Source of the DNA: Pisolithus tinctorius
Lineage: Eukaryota > Basidiomycota > Agaricomycetes > Boletales > Pisolithaceae
NCBI GenBank assembly: GCA_024663395.1
Contig: JANFAH010000046.1
Span: 310,001 to 374,000, forward strand
DNA length: 64,000 bases
Reading direction: 5' to 3'
Position 1 is the first letter of the stretch. Every line of letters starts with the position of its first letter. Shown here piece after piece: positions 1 to 11,819 of this stretch. A model generated the notes under the pieces. That model searched no databases. It was not told where the DNA came from and worked only from the letters and a program-made list of their open reading frames with translations. The translations under genes were made by a program, and so were the position numbers.

Positions 1-3000
1 TTTTCTGATCTCATCCGGTAGTCTCCCTATCGTTCGACCGTCGACCAATAAAGTACCGTTGAGGAGATTTAAGTGTACTTGTTGTGAGCACTGGGTCGCG
101 GAGCTGGCCGTATTGGTGGTGAACCAACTGAAATTACCAGCGTCCACCTTTCGCCACTGTGCGCCTCTGCGGTACCCTGGCCAAATGTGTTTGATCCCGA
201 GATCAATGCCGTCATTCCCTTCCAGGATCATAGTGCCGACCAGTTCCTCCAGCTTCCATGATAGGCGACAGTCACGTTCTATGAGAAGCCTCGACATTCC
301 ATGAAGAGCACTGGATTGGGGAGGGGTGTTGTTATTGATAGCTACCGCACAATATACTAGAATCTCCATATCCCTGGGAGAGTCCAGAAGCAGCTTTGCG
401 TTATGAAGATCTACGTCAAAAGTGCTGCGGCAGACGGCGGCAGAGTCACGAAGACGTCCTCGAAGTTGTTCCTTTTGGAGCTCGCATGTGGCCTGTTCCA
501 GTTTGTGAAAGAGTTCCAACACCCAGCAGAATGTCTTCTCCCGAACAGTGCGGAGTAGCTCGAGAGCTCTATGGCAGCTGTGGTCTTCGACCGCCGAGAG
601 CATCCTGGCCACCACAAACGAAATCGTGTCCATCGTCGTACCCTCCAGCCAATTTCCCGACACAGTCGACACAAGAGTTTCAATTTCGCCCAAGAGCGAG
701 CGACGAAAATGTGTCCGCTCCAGCTCAGCATGCCATATCAACTTCCTGTCATCTGACACGGGTCCGACTTGGCTGGCTGTTTGAGCGAACAGCATGTGGA
801 CTTCGTCACGACGGAGAGTCAGCGTATTGGCACGAATTTCCCGTAAAATATTGAGCCACTGCAAAGAGGGACCGCTACGTAGGTGGCCATATGCTATGAA
901 CTCGTGCATAGAGAGGTCTTTGCTGCAATCAGCCTGACTGCACAGCACCTCGTTTGACGTGTGGACAGTATGTTGAAGATATCGCTGTAAATTTTCATAT
1001 GAGCCTAATGGCAGCTGATAGGCGCAACTTCCAGATATATCCACCGCCTTGAAGGCACCAGCGAGGGAGACGTCGGAACGCTCATCGTAGTAGTAAAAGC
1101 TGAGACCGTTGTTGACACAAACTTTGTCCTCCTCAGTCGGTACGCGCGTTGGGCGGTAGTGAGACATTGTGAAAGGTTTCGTGTCAGATGCCAGCGTGAC
1201 ACGAGTTCTCGCGTGTTTAGTATGGTAGGGGTACAGCGCAGAATATCCTCCTAGACGAGTGTGAGGATATGTCTCCGTCAACTGAGGAGAACAGAGATCA
1301 ACAAGGAGGAGGCAAGTGACCGATCGCCACATGTCAAAAGCAGGTGGGCGATTCAGCTCGAAGACAACCACTGCGGCACGATAATGATCTTCCGGGAGGG
1401 GCCATTCGTGGACCATGATCCCGATTTTTGCCTGGGTTTCAAGGCTACACTTCCCGCAAGAAGAGCTGTGGCACGTTCCCCCGGACCAATTGACGTAGTA
1501 GTCATGGTTCATTTCCGCAGCACGCCTCGTGATCTCATAGTAACGCTGGTTCAGCTCCCTGAGCTCCAGAAGTTTTTCTCGCCACTCTTGGAGAGCAGCT
1601 TCGTGAATGCGGTCCCTAAGGGCCTGCAAATGTAAACCCCGGTTGAAGTAGCGCACTGCGAAGTTGTTCGTGTCCGCTCTGTCCGAGAATACAGACCACC
1701 CACTCCTCACTCCAGAGTGACGTTTGCGAACATAGTCGTATGCGAGGCAAAACCGCTGGATGTCATGTGCATCCCGAAGAAGAAGCCGCTCCAGGAGAGA
1801 AATAGGTATTTCAGGGGAGTATTCACGAAGCATTGGAATCCGCTGTATGACGAGTTAGTCTAATGCGACCCATAGTTCGATTACAGTGAGAAGCATTCGT
1901 GAGAAGTCTTCTGGATTTCCTTTGTAGATTTTCATAGCTGCCGATGAATACTCGCTGGCTAGGAGCTCCAGCTTCTCGCATGGTGCATCAGTGTCATCCT
2001 CCAAGACACCAGCAACCCAACCATCAATACCGTGGCCAACCTCCCGTTCCACATCATAGAGCGTCGAACGAGGGTCTGCTTTATAGGCATCTTGGAAGTG
2101 GCCAGTCGTCGATAGAAAATCACCCAAACTACCACGCAAGCGGCCGCCAGTCACAGAATTGGTGGGACGCACAGTGGAGTAGCTTGAGTTCAGGACGTCC
2201 TCGATATACTTTTGACTGGTATGTAGTGAGAGCTGCATATCGGCCGAGAAATCAAGGGAATGGGGTTTCCAAATCGGCGTCAAGGCATCGCGTTCCTGCG
2301 CCTGCTTCCACCTTCCATCCAACAAATTCCGAATCTTCGTACATGTCTCCAGCACAGCGGCTGTCAACCAATCTGGGGCTGACTCTCCCAACTTCGTCAG
2401 GCGGCGACTAATCTTGGCAGATATCCAGTGCAGGACGTCATCAGACATTCCGGCGTCCAAAGCTTCGCCGGCGAGTCCATTCATGAAGAATAACATGAAT
2501 GTCTTGTAGCCGTCTAGTCCAAGGCCATTTCCTGCAAGCATAGTCTGCAGTACGACTCTGATCATCAACCAGAGCGAAGAGCGACGCCAAGGGAGACGGA
2601 CATCGCACCACACGACATCATCACCGATGCGTTTGTTGATTCGCTGGACTTCGGCAGGTCTGCCAACCGCCCGCAGGATGCCAGTCAACAGCTCGGTTAT
2701 GTACCGAGGATGCGCCGTATCCTGTTCCTCGGAAACTGTGGAACCTGCCTTTCGGGTGGTGGGAGTTGCAAGATTGTCCTTGTTCATCTCGCAGAGGAAA
2801 TGTGCAAGTTCGGGGCGGAATACAGCATCATCAAAAATCACATTTCGGACAGCGATCGCGGGGCCCGGGTACGAACACACGAGTTTACCACAGGAACCTA
2901 TGACTGCCGCCACGGTGGGTGACACTTCAAATGATTCTGCAATGGTTTCCTCTGCACCTCTTCTGAATACAACAGCCGCGTTCTGAGCACGGATAAGATA

Positions 3001-3352
3001 GGTGACAACATCTGTACAGAGTCAGCACGAGAAAAGAATTGCCTTGTGACATACAGTACATACCTCCCACTGTCATAGATTCGAGCTGGGACGCCACACG
3101 ACTTTCCTGTAATTGATGACAATACATCGCCTTGCAGAGATTCTGCAACAACTTCTTCACGCATTCCCAATGATATTTTTCAAAATAACCAAGGTTCCTA
3201 TAAAAGTCAAATGCCGAATCACGTACTGCTTCAGATAGAGCAAGATCATTTGAGTGAGAATGATCATCTCCGTCAGGAAGCTGCAGTGGACAAAAAACGT
3301 GCGTGATTTTGTACTCCAAAGACATATGTATGTCTTTCAAGGACGAATTCAT
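1..3352 (-). pseudogene. DUF6606/DUF3638-type giant protein, 5' part, left copy with nonsense codon
   Basis: This is the N-terminal third of a fungal giant protein of the DUF6606-DUF3638-DUF3645 type. It runs off the left window edge. The start is the ATG at 3,352; the N-terminus contains THVFCPLQLPDGDDH, which fits the DUF6606 start of these proteins. Exon 1 is followed by a short intron near 3,010-3,064, then one long exon. Compared with the right copy, codon AAA (Lys) has become TAA at 1,855-1,857, cutting the frame. Downstream of that stop the left copy is in frame where the right copy has single-base insertions, so each copy carries its own lesions. Function is unknown; related proteins have helicase-like motifs further downstream, outside this copy's visible part. 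Pseudogene status is inferred from the nonsense codon. Confidence 0.85.
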
Positions 3353-4913
3353 TCAGCGATTAGGTTAGCAAATGGACGTGCAATCTTAAGAGAGTCAGAT
3401 GCGGGGAGAGACAGCTGCAACAGGACCCATAACCCTGACTTTATATATGCTGTAGGGCGTCTACTTTGCCTTGAGGCCGCCAACCTCTGATAGGTCAAAG
3501 ATTGGGGTGCAACTGTATAAGGAAGAACTCACATCAGGAGGAGATAAGTAGCTCGTTTTCGTCAACTGACTCGGACGTACCCAGGATGACGGTGTCCGAA
3601 GCCATTCTCAATTATCATGATCGAATAAGTCTCACTCTTCTCATTGAGTGCCAGCGAGTTTATATGTCACTGGGACCCTGGAAATACGTAGCTTGACCGT
3701 CTTTCAAACTTGGAGAAATCGTGACATTCCCGGTGAGTTATCTGGTGGTGGACCCACAGAGGAAGGCCTGGAATCAGGGTTAGGGTAACCCGAAATCAGA
3801 AAACTAAAGAAGTACAAATCTCACGGTAGACCGAAGGGGTGTCTATTGCAAAAGAGCGCGCCGCTCGACATAACTGTTCTGTGTAGACAGCAACATATGT
3901 ATCTGAATGTACAGGCTCCGTCTTTGCAACAGAAGCTCAGCACAGTACAAAATAAAATTATATGGATAGTACTCGGTTTACGCTGTCGACAGGCACCCCT
4001 GGACATCACAGACACAAACAGAGAACATGAAGGAACCTCGGTGTCTTTGCTGTGGACGAAGGAGAACGAAGTTCGAACGGAGAACGTCAATGTCATGCAC
4101 ACCAATGTACGACCAGTGTCATTTCGCGAAGCTACACGCTCGAACGTACATTCGCCCGACTCGGAGGAAAGCTGTACGCAAAGCTGAATCTGCCGCCTTG
4201 CGCCGGTGGTGTCCACGTCCCGTCAGTCAGGTGACGGATCCGGCTATTCCTTGACTGCGTAGCAGGAATGCTGCCTCGAGCGGAACTCTTCACGAGCATC
4301 GTACGAGATATCCGTTGATCGTACGCTGAAACAAAAAAAAGGCAAAATGTGTTCTCAGCAACCTGCTACACTCCCGCAGCCTTTGTCTTTGACGCAAATC
4401 CCCTCTCTAGGTGAGCAGTCTTCGTGTCTTGGTGTGGCGCCTCAGTCCCCTTTTGCCGATGCCAGACATCATGTGCCAGAGCGAACCCACTGCATCGTGC
4501 ATCAGGTTTCGACGCTGCATTTCCATGAGCGTGACTACGTACGATAGGGTATCTTCGGGCATGGGCATTTGCAGAGGACATGGATTGTTGCCGATCGCGA
4601 CCGCATTTCAAGGATCAAACTAAGCAAGCTCAGTTCATGACGCCGGTGGCTGACGGGCCGCCCTCCCCCGGCTCCATACGCGGATATGTACGATATCTCT
4701 TGCTCGCTCGTTATCCACCCGCTCTTCTCGACTCCTCCGTCATCCGCGCTCCCACCTCCCCGCTGTCCAGGAACGTCAACTGATGTATAGCCGCACCACT
4801 GCGTTTGAATACGAGTAAGATCTCCATGAAGGACCAGGGCGGATCTTTGTCGTCAACTGCGGTGAGGACTACAGTGACTACGTCCATCACGCTCCTCCAA
4901 GGAGGCGCTCTAT
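3353..4913. promoter_or_regulatory. Shared intergenic region between divergent genes (left copy)
   Basis: No convincing gene is seen here. The region separates the minus-strand DUF3638-type gene from plus-strand copy A, so it must hold both promoters. It is conserved at 58,904-60,438. A TATATA-containing stretch lies near 3,440-3,456. The part from about 4,490 to 4,760 is also recognisable upstream of copy C (about 46,525-46,790), which argues that it is the promoter and leader of the family genes. An inverted motif GGGTTAGGGTAACCC is at 3,777-3,791, and again at 59,326-59,340. The promoter role is inferred from position. Confidence 0.45.
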
Positions 4914-6134
4914 ATGTTCGCTTTTGGATGTGCGGGATGCTAACTCGAAATTCTTCATGCACGTTCAGAATCAGGCGTTTTCAGTAGTCGACACGGTTCC
5001 TTACTGCGCACAGGTCGACCATGGTTCCGTGAATTCCCAAAAACTCGCTTCTGTTATTACTGGGACGACAGGTTTCATATGTTCCTTTGGCTCGCGGACC
5101 CACTTCGAGGATTCGTTATCTGCCCGCGAAGCTCAGCACCGGAGCCACGGATTTCGCAAACCTCCTACCCGTGATGCAATCAAGGAAGTAATTCTTCAGA
5201 GTAAACGCGACAGGGGCACCCTATCTTCCAGCGATACTTACGTGGACGATGATATTGCCGATTACCTACCCGCGTTAACTGGATATCCGCATGTGGACCA
5301 TGCCTCACGCATATACTACAACTGGAATCCAACAAGGAGTTCGCTGCGCGAGGCTGCATCGCCCCTAACTTACGTGTATCCTATTCACATCATTTTGGAC
5401 GTTCAACATGCTCTCCGCGAAATCAGCCTGATGGTCATGCCGAGACCCATCCCTATTTTAATCCTCTCCTCGGCGGACTACGTCGGCTCCAGCTGCATCA
5501 TACAAGGCAAGGATGGCTGGGCGGCTATTGCTCCCAGCAAGAAGACCACTTGGGATGCCGTCCGTCGATGTGGTGTGGATAAGTTTTTCAGGCCCCTCTT
5601 TCGCGATCCAGTTACTGGTCTCCCTGTGGCGATCCCGACGGAAAACGCAAGCCTTGGTGTAGCGACGTACACCGTCCGATCGATCGTCACTAGTATGTTC
5701 GGAGTGAACCTATTTCGCGTGTCACCCGAATCGCGCACTAGTCCGCTCACTGAACCTTTCGTGGAGTACTTGGGCGTGTGTCTGATGCGTTACATCGATT
5801 ATGTGGTGATGTCGCGGGAAAAATGGGACAGGATTCCAGACGACGAGAAGAACAGGATTTACCGTGACTGGGCTCCGCACTTACTAGAGGCGTCTGAACC
5901 GTGCAGGCAATTCCAGATCGTGAAGTTTTCGTACATCAAATTCGATGCGAATGTCATTGGCTATGCCGATATGCTATCCGCAAAAGAACGTTCACGGAGG
6001 CTGTAATGAGGCTGCAACACAACATCACGACGGGGGTCGACGACGACAATCTTTATGTGCAAGACATCAACTGGGATGATATCGTGGACTCAGATGATGG
6101 CGACGTTCTCTTGTCCGGATCTCCGAGGTCGTAG
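4914..6134 (+). CDS. Unknown-family protein, copy A (about 400 aa, frame disturbed at both ends)
   Basis: A long open frame of about 350 codons runs from near 4,924 to 6,006. It belongs to a five-member family in this window with no function I recognise. The conserved core, in order, is a KPPTRDAIKEVIL-type segment, DHASRIYYNW, PLTYVYPIHIILDVQ, MPRPIPILIL, DYVGSS, W..VRRCGVDKFFRPLF, DPVTGLP, YTVRSIVTSMFGVNLF, LMRYIDYV, and finally FSYIKFDANVIGYAD. The acidic tail DINWDDIVDSDDGD follows in another frame after 6,000, so a 1-nt deletion near the end truncates the protein relative to copy C. The ATG at 4,914 lines up with the starts of C and E but is out of frame with the core, so the start is uncertain. 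No signal peptide or membrane segment is evident. It is divergent from the DUF3638-type gene. It may be functional with a shortened tail or an early pseudogene. Confidence 0.6.
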
Positions 6135-6776
6135 TATTACAAGGTATGACTTTCACCGGGTGGGGGAACTACGCTAACCTCTCAACTATCGGTTTCACGG
6201 ACAGGGTCCTCGTATCGTGATTCTATGACTTTCTTTCTTGTTTTTGTGACCCTCCAAGTTATTGTTCGTATAATTGGAATCTACTTCCTCTGATGTTATT
6301 CTACGCACTCTCCTTAATATACCATGGAATATAATTGAAGTGCATCCGCTGCGGCTTCAGATCTATGAAAGACTTTGGATTCGCGCCACGACGTTCGGAG
6401 GCCTGAATAGGCACATGGTATGACTCCACGCGTATTCGTAGTCTCTTTCGCAAGGTTTGGTTAGAAACCCAAGTCAAGTCGGTGGGGAGACGGTTGTCAA
6501 TGGCGGACAGGACCTTCCTCCAACCTATTGCCACAGTATACCAGTACTAGAAGATAGGGCCGTCGGGGACGGCAGGCACCTTGTTTACGGATGCGACATA
6601 GATCCCCATAATTTACATGCGAGATTTCGATGTCTAAAGATCATATAAGGCTGCTCATTGCTCCGCTGTCAACTCTGTTTCCACAGGGTCCCCCCATCCT
6701 TGTTTGCAAGTACACAGCGCCGCAGTGCATTGGCATTGAGCTTGGATGGGCTAAGCCTACAATCTTACATCACCTT

Positions 6777-7060
6777 GTCACCTTGTTTACATTTACAAGG
6801 TCACTGCACCCCGAAAATTGAGACGCTTTTTTCGACATCCGCGCATATGTCTCAACAACAAGTCCGCGCGGCAAATCCCACCAGCCACCTCACAACTGTA
6901 GCAGGCTCGGGCGTGGTAAACAAGGTGCCTGCTGGCGGCGACGGCCCTGTTCTAGTAATTACATGCCATGATTTGAATCGGGCTTTGTTTTGGGAGGGTG
7001 GCGGTTGCCAAAAAATGCGCGATGAATTTCGGGGTGCAGTGACCTTGTAAACAAGGTCAC
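6777..7060. mobile_element. Short inverted-repeat element (MITE-like) with hairpin ends
   Basis: About 40 bp at the left end (6,777-6,820) and right end (7,025-7,060) are inverted copies sharing GGTCACTGCACCCCG plus flanking bases. Each terminus also contains its own near-palindrome built from ACCTTGT and ACAAGGT. No coding capacity is seen inside. A related motif, GGCACCTTGTTTAC, occurs at about 6,570 and inverted at about 6,920, suggesting a second overlapping or nested repeat. A target-site duplication could not be settled. It lies just beyond the end of the segmental duplication and just upstream of the membrane-protein gene. Confidence 0.6.
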
Positions 7061-7171
7061 ATCCTCGCCCCTGTTGCGCCCTTTGCATGGTTCGGGCTCA
7101 AAACCGGCCGATACATGTAGCTGAGATGCTCGCGATTGCCAGGTCCATATATCTCAGTGCCGGCGTCGTTT

Positions 7172-7904
7172 ATGCTCTCCGGGGCGACGCCGCTTCTCTG
7201 CGTCGTCACACAAGCTCTCGTCGAAAGCATCCCGGCATCCATGATACCCATTCCCTCGTTCAACACAGAACTCCCGTTTTCGATCTTTGACGCATATAAC
7301 CGTGCCTTCTTGCTCTGCAGCATCGTTCCGCCTGTTGTATTGAGCAGCCCCGCAGCGGGGGCATCCGGATCACCATGGGCACTCGTTCTGTCTTCGCTCG
7401 TAAGTCTTCATCCGCTCGTGTAAAGTGACGGACCCAATATAAATATAAATTCCGTCGGACAGGTCCTAGCTAACGGCGGATTCTTCCTCGCCAACCTATT
7501 CTCTCTCCTTCAGCCAACACCCCTGGCCGTGTCCACGCCCCCCGAGCTTCTGCCCTACGGCTGGACAGCCACCGATCTGTGGAGTGCACCACTAGTCGCA
7601 GCACTTTACGCCACCCTCACGCATACCCAGCCGTTCTGGGCTGACGTGCATGCGGTGCTGGTGGGGTTGGTCGGGGGTGCGGTGGATGCTGGGGGTCTGG
7701 CAAAAGTCGAGCCACTGGACGCCGAAACAGCGAGAGCAGCATGTGCGTTGGTCCTAACGGGATTGCTTGTTGCCCGGACGGCGAGGACGTTTGGAGTTTC
7801 TTTCAAGAATGGTACTCTTTCTTTGTCCTGTACTAGTGCTCCGTTGCTCACTACCTTCTGTTACCTATGTGGCAGGAATCGCCGAAAAGATCAAGACCAA
7901 TTAA
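7172..7904 (+). CDS. Small predicted multi-pass membrane protein, 3 exons
   Basis: Three exons join in frame: 7,172-7,399, 7,463-7,811 and 7,876-7,904. They give about 201 residues. Donors are GTAAGT and GTACTC; acceptors are GACAG and GGCAG. The protein is rich in Leu, Ala and Val, with several hydrophobic stretches such as AFLLCSIVPPVVLSS, FFLANLFSLL and ACALVLTGLLVARTA, so a small integral membrane protein is likely. The C-terminus ends IAEKIKTN. I do not recognise the family. The ATG at 7,172 is the first in frame after an upstream stop, but sequence before it (PGPYISVPASF) also reads plausibly, so an extra 5' exon is possible. Function is unknown. Confidence 0.6.
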
Positions 7905-8393
7905 CGTTTGTTCCTTGTAGTCTTCTCTGGAACTCAAGTTTTCCAAGTTACCATCAGCAGAAACATAGATCTTTCTGTCGAAACGATTACCCTCCGACAT
8001 TCGGATGTACGAGATTATTTCATGATTTCTTGTTTAGACACGTCTTCGCCTACGGAACGATACCAATGATCCTGTTGACGAAGGGTTTCATATCGATATT
8101 CAGAGCTCTGTTAACAGTACGCAGCGAGAGTTACATTTAAGATAAAGAAACCCGTCCATACAATGCAAATATATAGAAGGTTAGAAGAACATTCCATCAA
8201 CAACGATACAATGCCGTTAGCTATGTGAAAAAATAACATGCAAAAGATCATCAAGCCATACAAAACGATCATAATCAAGAAATACAAGTCGTGAAAAGAG
8301 TCAAGGTCATAAGAGCCGTAACGGGTGGCAGTGTTGCATTGCGGAACGGAGGCGACCTGAAAGATTGGAGATCAGCGTGAATCTCCGAAAGCA
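7905..8393. other. Intergenic, no gene seen
   Basis: Short open frames here have no recognisable content. The stretch holds the 3' ends of two convergent genes: the membrane-protein gene from the left and family gene B from the right. It becomes A-rich near 8,140-8,300. I see no repeat or RNA gene. Confidence 0.5.
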
Positions 8394-9908
8394 TCACTCA
8401 CCGTCAAGATTCAAAAACAAGGAATCGTTACCAATGATATAGTCACTGCCCACTTCGACGTCGCTTTCCAAGTCATAACAGCTCTCAGACTCGATACCCT
8501 CTGTCCGGTCGCGTTCAAGTTGAGCCATGGCACGCGCTAGTTGCGCTTCTACAGCAGCTCGGTCGGCACACCCAACGAGATGACTGTCGAACTTAGTGTA
8601 TATAAATCTGACGACCGGGATGCGTGGAACCGTCTTGTATGGTTTGAACCCTTTGAAGAGATGTGGAGCTTGGTCATACAAATGGTCCTTGATCTCTTCC
8701 GCGATGTCGTTCCATGCCTTCTGCTTCATGTACATGTTGTCCATGTATTGCATCACGAACGTGCCGAAGTAGTTGACGAGAGGTTTAGCCAGACCTTGGT
8801 TGGGAAGCCTTGGAAGTTCGACGAAGAGGTTGACTGCGAATTGGGACATGACGATGAAATGAGGAGTGTACACCGCTGAACCATATTGCTGGCTTTCGGT
8901 GACAACTTGCAAGCGCTGACGGGTCTTCGGGTCGGTGGCGAGAGGCCTGTAATCCTTGTCCACCCCACGTTCGAGAACGGAAGCCCAAATAGTATCCTCG
9001 CTTGGCACTATGAACGCCCAGGAGTCTTGGCCTTGCGCTAACACGCTACCACCCACATAATCGAACGGCCTGAGGATGACAATGGGAATGGGAGGCGGCA
9101 TAACATTGACCCAATCTGTAGCCAACGTTTGTTGGAGAGCCCGGATGACTTCAAGTGGGTATTGGTAACCAACTTCTCCTCCAAAACGACGCAGTTCGGT
9201 GTCGGCGGGCGTGAACGAGTAGTACTGGCGTGAGGCTTCGTCCACAGTCGCAATTCCAGTAAGTGGCGGTTCGAAGGCCATGGTAGTATGACCAGGATCT
9301 TCCAAGTTCAAAGCGAGGTAGGACAAATCGCGTTCTCTTTCTTTATCGCGCCTGCCACGAAAGATCATTTCCAGGACGGGATCTTCGGTAAGTGGCTTGG
9401 TGAACGGACGGGTGGGGGGCTCTATGGGCCAGATTTGGGGTTTGGGGCTCGCCTCTGGAGTTGGAAGGCTAATCTGTTCTTGCGGTTGGTTGTCTACGAG
9501 TGCCGCAGGTACGGAGTCCGCTTGTTCTTGCGCATAACCATAAACAAATTCATCCGTCTCGACAACATGAGGGGTAGGAACGTGGTATTGTTGAGTATCA
9601 TCGTTGAATTGGAATCCAATCGCAGTTAGGGTGAAAAGAAACATCGAGTCAACAGATGTGTCCAGTGGTATGCCACCGAAGTAATCATCATCCGACACGT
9701 CGAATGGGACGTGAGCCGGGGTTGGAGCGGTCGGTGGCAAGGGTGGGTAGCCGTCGACCACGGTGGTACTGTGGTAAGACGAGGACACTGCCTCGAGGAC
9801 AGGTGACAGCCGACGGATGTTCTCCTCTTGGACGGACGCAGATCCGGCATGGTCGCTGTAAAAAGTGGTCAGATGAGTGTCATACGGTGGATAACGCTGC
9901 TGAAACAT
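8394..9908 (-). CDS. Unknown-family protein, copy B, intact 504 aa
   Basis: One uninterrupted frame of 504 codons starts at the ATG ending at 9,908. It is the best intact member of the unknown family. Residues 1-160 are a variable, Pro/Ser/Thr- and acid-rich region. Residues about 175-460 are the conserved core: DPVLEMIFRGRRDKERE, DEASRQYYSF, YQYPLEVIRALQQ, MPPPIPIVIL, DYVGGS, QGQDSWAFIVPSE, VLERGVDKDYRPL, FAVNLF, FVMQYMDNM, and FIYTKFDSHLVGCADRA. The last 40 residues are acidic. No transmembrane segment, signal peptide or known catalytic motif is seen. It is more divergent from A, C and D than these are from each other. A soluble protein is inferred; the role is unknown. It is convergent with the membrane-protein gene. 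Confidence 0.85.
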   Translation of the reverse strand: MFQQRYPPYDTHLTTFYSDHAGSASVQEENIRRLSPVLEAVSSSYHSTTVVDGYPPLPPTAPTPAHVPFDVSDDDYFGGIPLDTSVDSMFLFTLTAIGFQFNDDTQQYHVPTPHVVETDEFVYGYAQEQADSVPAALVDNQPQEQISLPTPEASPKPQIWPIEPPTRPFTKPLTEDPVLEMIFRGRRDKERERDLSYLALNLEDPGHTTMAFEPPLTGIATVDEASRQYYSFTPADTELRRFGGEVGYQYPLEVIRALQQTLATDWVNVMPPPIPIVILRPFDYVGGSVLAQGQDSWAFIVPSEDTIWASVLERGVDKDYRPLATDPKTRQRLQVVTESQQYGSAVYTPHFIVMSQFAVNLFVELPRLPNQGLAKPLVNYFGTFVMQYMDNMYMKQKAWNDIAEEIKDHLYDQAPHLFKGFKPYKTVPRIPVVRFIYTKFDSHLVGCADRAAVEAQLARAMAQLERDRTEGIESESCYDLESDVEVGSDYIIGNDSLFLNLDGE

Positions 9909-11819
9909 GATCGGGGACAGAGAAAAGAGGAGAAGAGGCGATGGGGATTTTCATCGTGGACAGGGGGCATTTTATACTCAAAGGACAATGGAATGCCACT
10001 GATGCGGTGGAACAGATTTGCCTCCGAGGCAAAGCGTAGACTAGCTTTGTCCTTCAAGGGCTCAAGCAGCTTTGAGGTAGTGTCGGCCCCTTGGCTCAGC
10101 GGCTGTAATGGCCCTCCATCGGGAATGCGAGGTGGTTTATGTCAGCGAACTCATCCACGAGTGCGCTAGTTCAAGACTGTCCCCTCCAGAAAACTTGGTT
10201 GTCATTTCGTCTTGTGCCTCGTAAGAGGTATTTGGACATGGAATAATTGGACCTTGTCTGGCCAGGGAAGCAATTCCGCATCCAGCAGGTCCTGCCGAGT
10301 TAGTCGTAGGAGATCAGGACACGTCGTCAGCCGCGCAGTGGATCGCGCCCTTCGCAAACCTTTTTGCAGTAAGTTTTTTTCACTCGAGACACGGTGCGTA
10401 TCCCCTAGGTAACAGTTCATCGCTGAAAGTGAGGGCGTTGGAGCCAGCGAGACAAGCAACCCTTAATACGATGCGGGTCGCATAATAACAGTCCGTGCTC
10501 AGACAAACATTGCTACGATTGCTACTGACCGTGTCGTGCTAATGGTGGTGTCTACAGGCAACTGCAATGTACGAACTACGCCACCGTGAAACTTTGATCC
10601 ACGCACTCTCATCGACAATGGTCACGATTCTACGCATGTGGTATGCTGCCATTGGGGGCACCAGTGGCGCCAGGTCACATACGTCCGCATCTACCAGAGT
10701 TGAAATCGGGAGGTTCTTCAGGTGTATTTCGTACCGCTGAGACCGCTGAGGCGTCTAGCGAAACACATAGACACACCGTCAATTGTACTCTCGAGAGTTG
10801 CAACCAAGTCTGGCTTTAACTGTTCGAAAGGTGGGCACGACTCACCTTGACTTTCATTATTAAGTTTCACGAACGCAGCCGACGGCCAACAACTTTCGCC
10901 CTTGGGAGACATAAGACGACGCAAGTTCGTTTGTTTCATATCAGAAGTATGGGGCTTGACTGAGCAGGCTCGCGATCTCTGGAAAGCGGGGTTGGTGGTA
11001 CCTGGGGTTCAAGGAATCAACAGTCCGATCCCTTTCTTGGGGCGTGATAGTTGGGCCGCTGAAACGAGTACCGCAGGGGATCACGATGGGAGATGTTTAC
11101 TGAGGACAACATGCTCGGGGATTGAGATCATTGAGACGAGAACGGGATGCATGAATCACCCCACATTGTTTCAGAAGTCAAGACGAACGGTTGTCCATCG
11201 TTGTGGACACCGACGTTCAGGCCTCCAAGCTGAGCGGTCGCGTCATGGAACAAGCTAAGCGGATTGGTCGGATCATCAAAGTGAGCGGCCCTATGTTGTT
11301 TGACAATCCGTCTTTCATCGATACTACTGTGCTTCACTCCAGCTCAAACCGGAATCCACAGAGGAATATAAGAGCAAGTACGGACCATCTTTCCCGCACG
11401 CAGCAAATCAGACACGTTGTCTTCTCCATCGGTAGGGACGCGAACGAACAAGTTTGAAAAACCATTTCAAGGTGTAATCGGGTATGAGGTGGCACAACGC
11501 ATTTGCCCAAGGTCGCTTCAAGGTTGATGAAGGAGGTGGCAACTACTCAAAGTTGGACCAGGTCAGCCCTATACAGAGTCAGCCACGGCGTCCACCGGGC
11601 TACCAAAGCGCAGTGGCAGCCCGTGAGAAGATGTGCCTTCTGCTCGTGTAGGTGGGAAATTTCAAAACAAAATAAGCGCCCCCGTACTATCAGTCGCTCC
11701 ATGTCGTCGTCGAACAACTTGAACGTTGAACGTAACGTTTGAACCTCACGGGCACAACGCTCGACGCTGATTACTACAGGCCTTACTCACCAGTAACATC
11801 TTATACTTGTCGAATCCAC
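9909..11819. other. Gene-poor spacer, nothing recognised
   Basis: All open frames are short and none shows a known motif, a plausible splice chain or repeats of note. CpG content is normal, as in the gene-rich flanks. Parts may be the upstream region of gene B (right of 9,908) and of the GTPase gene (left of 11,820). Decayed coding sequence cannot be excluded. Confidence 0.4.

Larger units (their letters stand above)
1..6545. repeat. Left copy of a segmental duplication
   Basis: The sequence from base 1 matches 55,541 onward almost base for base, and similarity continues until about 6,545 (62,105 in the other copy), after which the two diverge abruptly. The segment holds the 5' part of a DUF6606/DUF3638-type gene on the minus strand, a shared 1.5 kb intergenic region, and unknown-family copy A on the plus strand. 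The left end lies outside the window, so the true length is unknown. Differences are scattered substitutions and single-base indels. Confidence 0.95.

Noticed and set aside
1944..2411. Plus-strand open frames opposite the giant genes (for example 1,944-2,411 and 57,495-57,962)
   Set aside because: They are antisense shadows: the minus strand holds the conserved protein, and the plus frames are conserved only because the DNA is duplicated.
4347..4547. Small plus-strand frame upstream of copy A (and 59,869-60,069 in D) as a separate gene
   Set aside because: It is duplicated with the promoter region and partly present before copy C, but there the frame is not kept. It is more likely leader or promoter sequence.
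9909..11819. tRNA or other RNA genes in gene-poor spacers
   Set aside because: I looked for cloverleaf features and A/B-box-like motifs by eye and saw none that hold together; a covariance-model scan would settle it.
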